From: Rhizobium sp. BK376
GTDB lineage: Bacteria; Pseudomonadota; Alphaproteobacteria; Rhizobiales; Rhizobiaceae
Reading direction: 5' to 3'
Length of the DNA stretch: 64,000 nt
Assembly (NCBI RefSeq): GCF_004341625.1
Contig: NZ_SLZG01000011.1
Coordinates: 124,001-188,000 of the forward strand
Positions within the stretch are counted from its first letter, which is position 1. Every line of letters starts with the position of its first letter. Below the pieces are notes generated by a model. It saw nothing but the letters and a program-made list of their open reading frames with translations. It did no database searches and was not told where the DNA came from. This document shows positions 62,813-64,000 of the stretch, piece after piece. The position numbers were made by a program, and so were the translations under genes.

Positions 62813-62905
62813 CAGCGGCGTTGCGGTGACGAGTTTACCCTAGGCCGGCATCTTCGGTGGATCTCGGGACGGCGGTGCGATATCTTTTGGACAGTGGAGA
62901 ATCCA

Positions 62906-63043
62906 ATGGCGGAAACGGACGATATTTCTCAGAAGCCCACGCTTGCCGACGCGCTGCGAGAGGCGGGGTTTGCACCATGTTTTCGCGAGCGCATCATCGT
63001 GACCGATCGGGCCAACCGCGAACCGCTGAAGCGTCGCGACTGA
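62906..63043 (+). CDS. Small protein of 45 residues after RNase HI
   Basis: ATG 62906 with GGAGAATCCA directly upstream, to TGA 63041-63043. The product begins M-A-E-T-D-D-I-S-Q-K-P-T-L-A-D-A-L and ends E-P-L-K-R-R-D. Composition is normal for a soluble small protein with a basic end. Not recognised. It is in line with RNase HI, 93 bases after it, so it may be the last gene of the operon. Confidence 0.55.
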   Translation: MAETDDISQKPTLADALREAGFAPCFRERIIVTDRANREPLKRRD

Positions 63044-63150
63044 TTTCATCAGTTCCAGTGCGATTCATCTGTCCGGACGCCAAACGCCTTCAGGTCAAAT
63101 TTCCCTAGTACGCCCGGTAGTACTCAGGTTGGTCCGCGAGTGAATTAATC

Positions 63151-63178
63151 TTGTTTGCAATAATTGGCTGCATATAAC
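63151..63178 (+). promoter_or_regulatory. Putative sigma-70-type promoter
   Basis: TTGTTT (63151-63156) and TATAAC (63173-63178) with 16 bases between them, 69 bases upstream of the membrane protein start at 63248. The spacing and position suit a promoter. Inferred only from sequence. Confidence 0.35.
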
Positions 63179-63247
63179 GCATGCCTACAGATACTTGCCT
63201 TAACCTCGAAGGTCTACCACATTGGAATCTCCACTTCGGGGCGAGTT

Positions 63248-63670
63248 ATGCGATTATCAGATCGCCCCATCGCAGCGGGCAATTTCATGAGCCTTCCATA
63301 CGATCCTCAAAACAAGTCCATGGCTGTCTACGCTTTGGCCGTGTCAGGCTTCGCAATGTGGGTGTTGGGCACCATCGCCAACGGCATCGCGGGCCTGAGC
63401 ATCGAGAACAAGCAAGCTGAATGCGCCAATAGCTGGACTTCAACCACCTTGATCTGGTTGGCGGTCGGTTTTGTTTCACTGGCGACCCATATGGGCATTG
63501 GCTACCTGTACTTCAGGTCGAACGGCGAGGGTCCGTATGGTCCACTCCCAAAGCCCCGGAGCAGAAAGAAGCCCGAGCGGAAGCGCCTTGTGCCGTACGT
63601 CAGCAACCTGTCTATGTTCGCAGTGGTGATCTTTCCCGCGATGTTCATCCTTATGCACTTCAATTGCTGA
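63248..63670 (+). CDS. Small integral membrane protein, unknown function
   Basis: 140 residues with three hydrophobic segments (about 24-48, 67-90 and 120-138) separated by a charged loop rich in R, K and P (K-P-R-S-R-K-K-P-E-R-K-R). No family recognised. ATG 63248 follows GGGGCGAG; an ATG at 63287 is an alternative that removes 13 residues. Its own promoter-like site suggests a separate transcript from the RNase HI operon. Confidence 0.55.
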   Translation: MRLSDRPIAAGNFMSLPYDPQNKSMAVYALAVSGFAMWVLGTIANGIAGLSIENKQAECANSWTSTTLIWLAVGFVSLATHMGIGYLYFRSNGEGPYGPLPKPRSRKKPERKRLVPYVSNLSMFAVVIFPAMFILMHFNC

Positions 63671-63686
63671 TCGAAGGCAGGAGCGT

Positions 63687-63990
63687 CTACCGCTCAAAGC
63701 TCGGCACCCAGCCCCGCGTCAAGCCCTTGCTCATTGCCGCCTGTGTGAGGGCGAGCTGAAATCTCAGGTGCTGGGTATCTTCGAGGAGTGCCTTGATGGC
63801 GGCCATATGGTCCCCCATCATGGTCGGCCAGCACGATGCTTGCCAACTCCGATGCTGAGAATTCTGGCTCCGCGCTACCAGTGGTGGCCTGTTCAATCGC
63901 TGGGTGTTTGAGCTGATGGCCATCGGTTTGTTTTTTTCCTCTGATCACCACATGATCCCGACTGCTTCCATGGCGGCCACGGCGCTGCAT
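63687..63990 (-). pseudogene. Possible frameshifted leftward gene at the window edge
   Basis: Two overlapping leftward frames look protein-like in complementary halves. The first gives A-T-T-G-S-A-E-P-E-F-S-A-S-E-L-A-S-I-V-L-A-D-H-D, the second M-A-A-I-K-A-L-L-E-D-T-Q-H-L-R-F-Q. They would join into one protein if the run of five C at 63812-63816 were four. The alternative, a 78-residue protein entirely in the second frame from ATG 63923, has an odd N-terminus. The gene may extend past the window. Confidence 0.35.
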
Positions 63991-64000
63991 AGGGTCGCGT

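Noticed and set aside
57986..64000. Prophage or integrative element ends in the accessory region
   Set aside because: No integrase, transposase, phage structural gene or clear attachment repeat was found; accessory nature is inferred from gene content only.
1..64000. CRISPR array, rRNA genes or insertion sequences
   Set aside because: No regularly spaced repeats, rRNA-like sequence or transposase-like frame was seen.

Overview
The window looks like chromosomal DNA of an alphaproteobacterium of the Rhizobiaceae (Rhizobium/Agrobacterium type). The case rests on GC-rich coding sequence, the order ppiD-trpD-trpC-moaC-moeA, the block rlpA-dacF-like-tmk-holB-metG-tatD-MBL, a B12-riboswitch-controlled cbtBA pair, and abundant class III adenylate cyclases. 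No rRNA, insertion sequence, integrase or CRISPR array was seen. The assignment is by recognition of families and gene order, not by a database search.

Layout. 1-4000: end of a FecR-like gene, a CHASE2 adenylate cyclase and a cyclase-TPR protein. 4.3-6.7 kb: two divergent citrate-synthase-family genes with a palindromic control region between them; the rightward one is broken by a one-base frameshift. 6.7-10.9 kb: TehA-like transporter, exported beta-lactamase-fold hydrolase, haloperoxidase-like hydrolase, and a short-type 6-phosphogluconate dehydrogenase. 11.0-16.5 kb: leftward operon ppiD-trpD-trpC-moaC-moeA (protein folding, tryptophan, molybdenum cofactor). 16.7-19.4 kb: YqjD-like protein, GNAT-TPR fusion, HEPN-like hypothetical protein. 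19.5-26.6 kb: type I secretion operon with two unusual candidate substrates, an ABC exporter with a long disordered N-terminus and its HlyD adaptor, facing a LuxR-type regulator across 1.1 kb of non-coding DNA. 28.9-32.1 kb: marR-emrA-emrB multidrug efflux operon. 32.2-35.8 kb: B12 riboswitch, cbtB, cbtA, hypothetical protein and 3-methyladenine glycosylase, with a divergent histidine-phosphatase-like gene and a NUDIX gene. 35.9-40.8 kb: acetate kinase, pyruvate oxidase, small proteins, and a third cyclase. 41.4-47.3 kb: AT-richer surface-polysaccharide island (giant HAD/capsule/TPR protein, orphan ABC-2 permease, FkbM methyltransferase) next to tRNA-Ser(UGA). 48.2-57.9 kb: conserved housekeeping block (RlpA, degenerate DD-carboxypeptidase, Tmk, HolB, MetG, TatD, MBL).

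58.0-64.0 kb is an accessory region and the best candidate for an undescribed system. An XRE regulator faces, across a three-copy operator-like repeat, a rightward operon. The operon encodes two small DUF6634-like paralogues, a soluble FtsH-like AAA+ zinc protease translationally coupled to the second paralogue, a Phd-antitoxin/nucleotidyltransferase fusion with an altered active site, RNase HI, a 45-residue protein and a small membrane protein. My inference is a regulated proteolysis or toxin-antitoxin-like defence or maintenance module. Nothing in the sequence proves that function.
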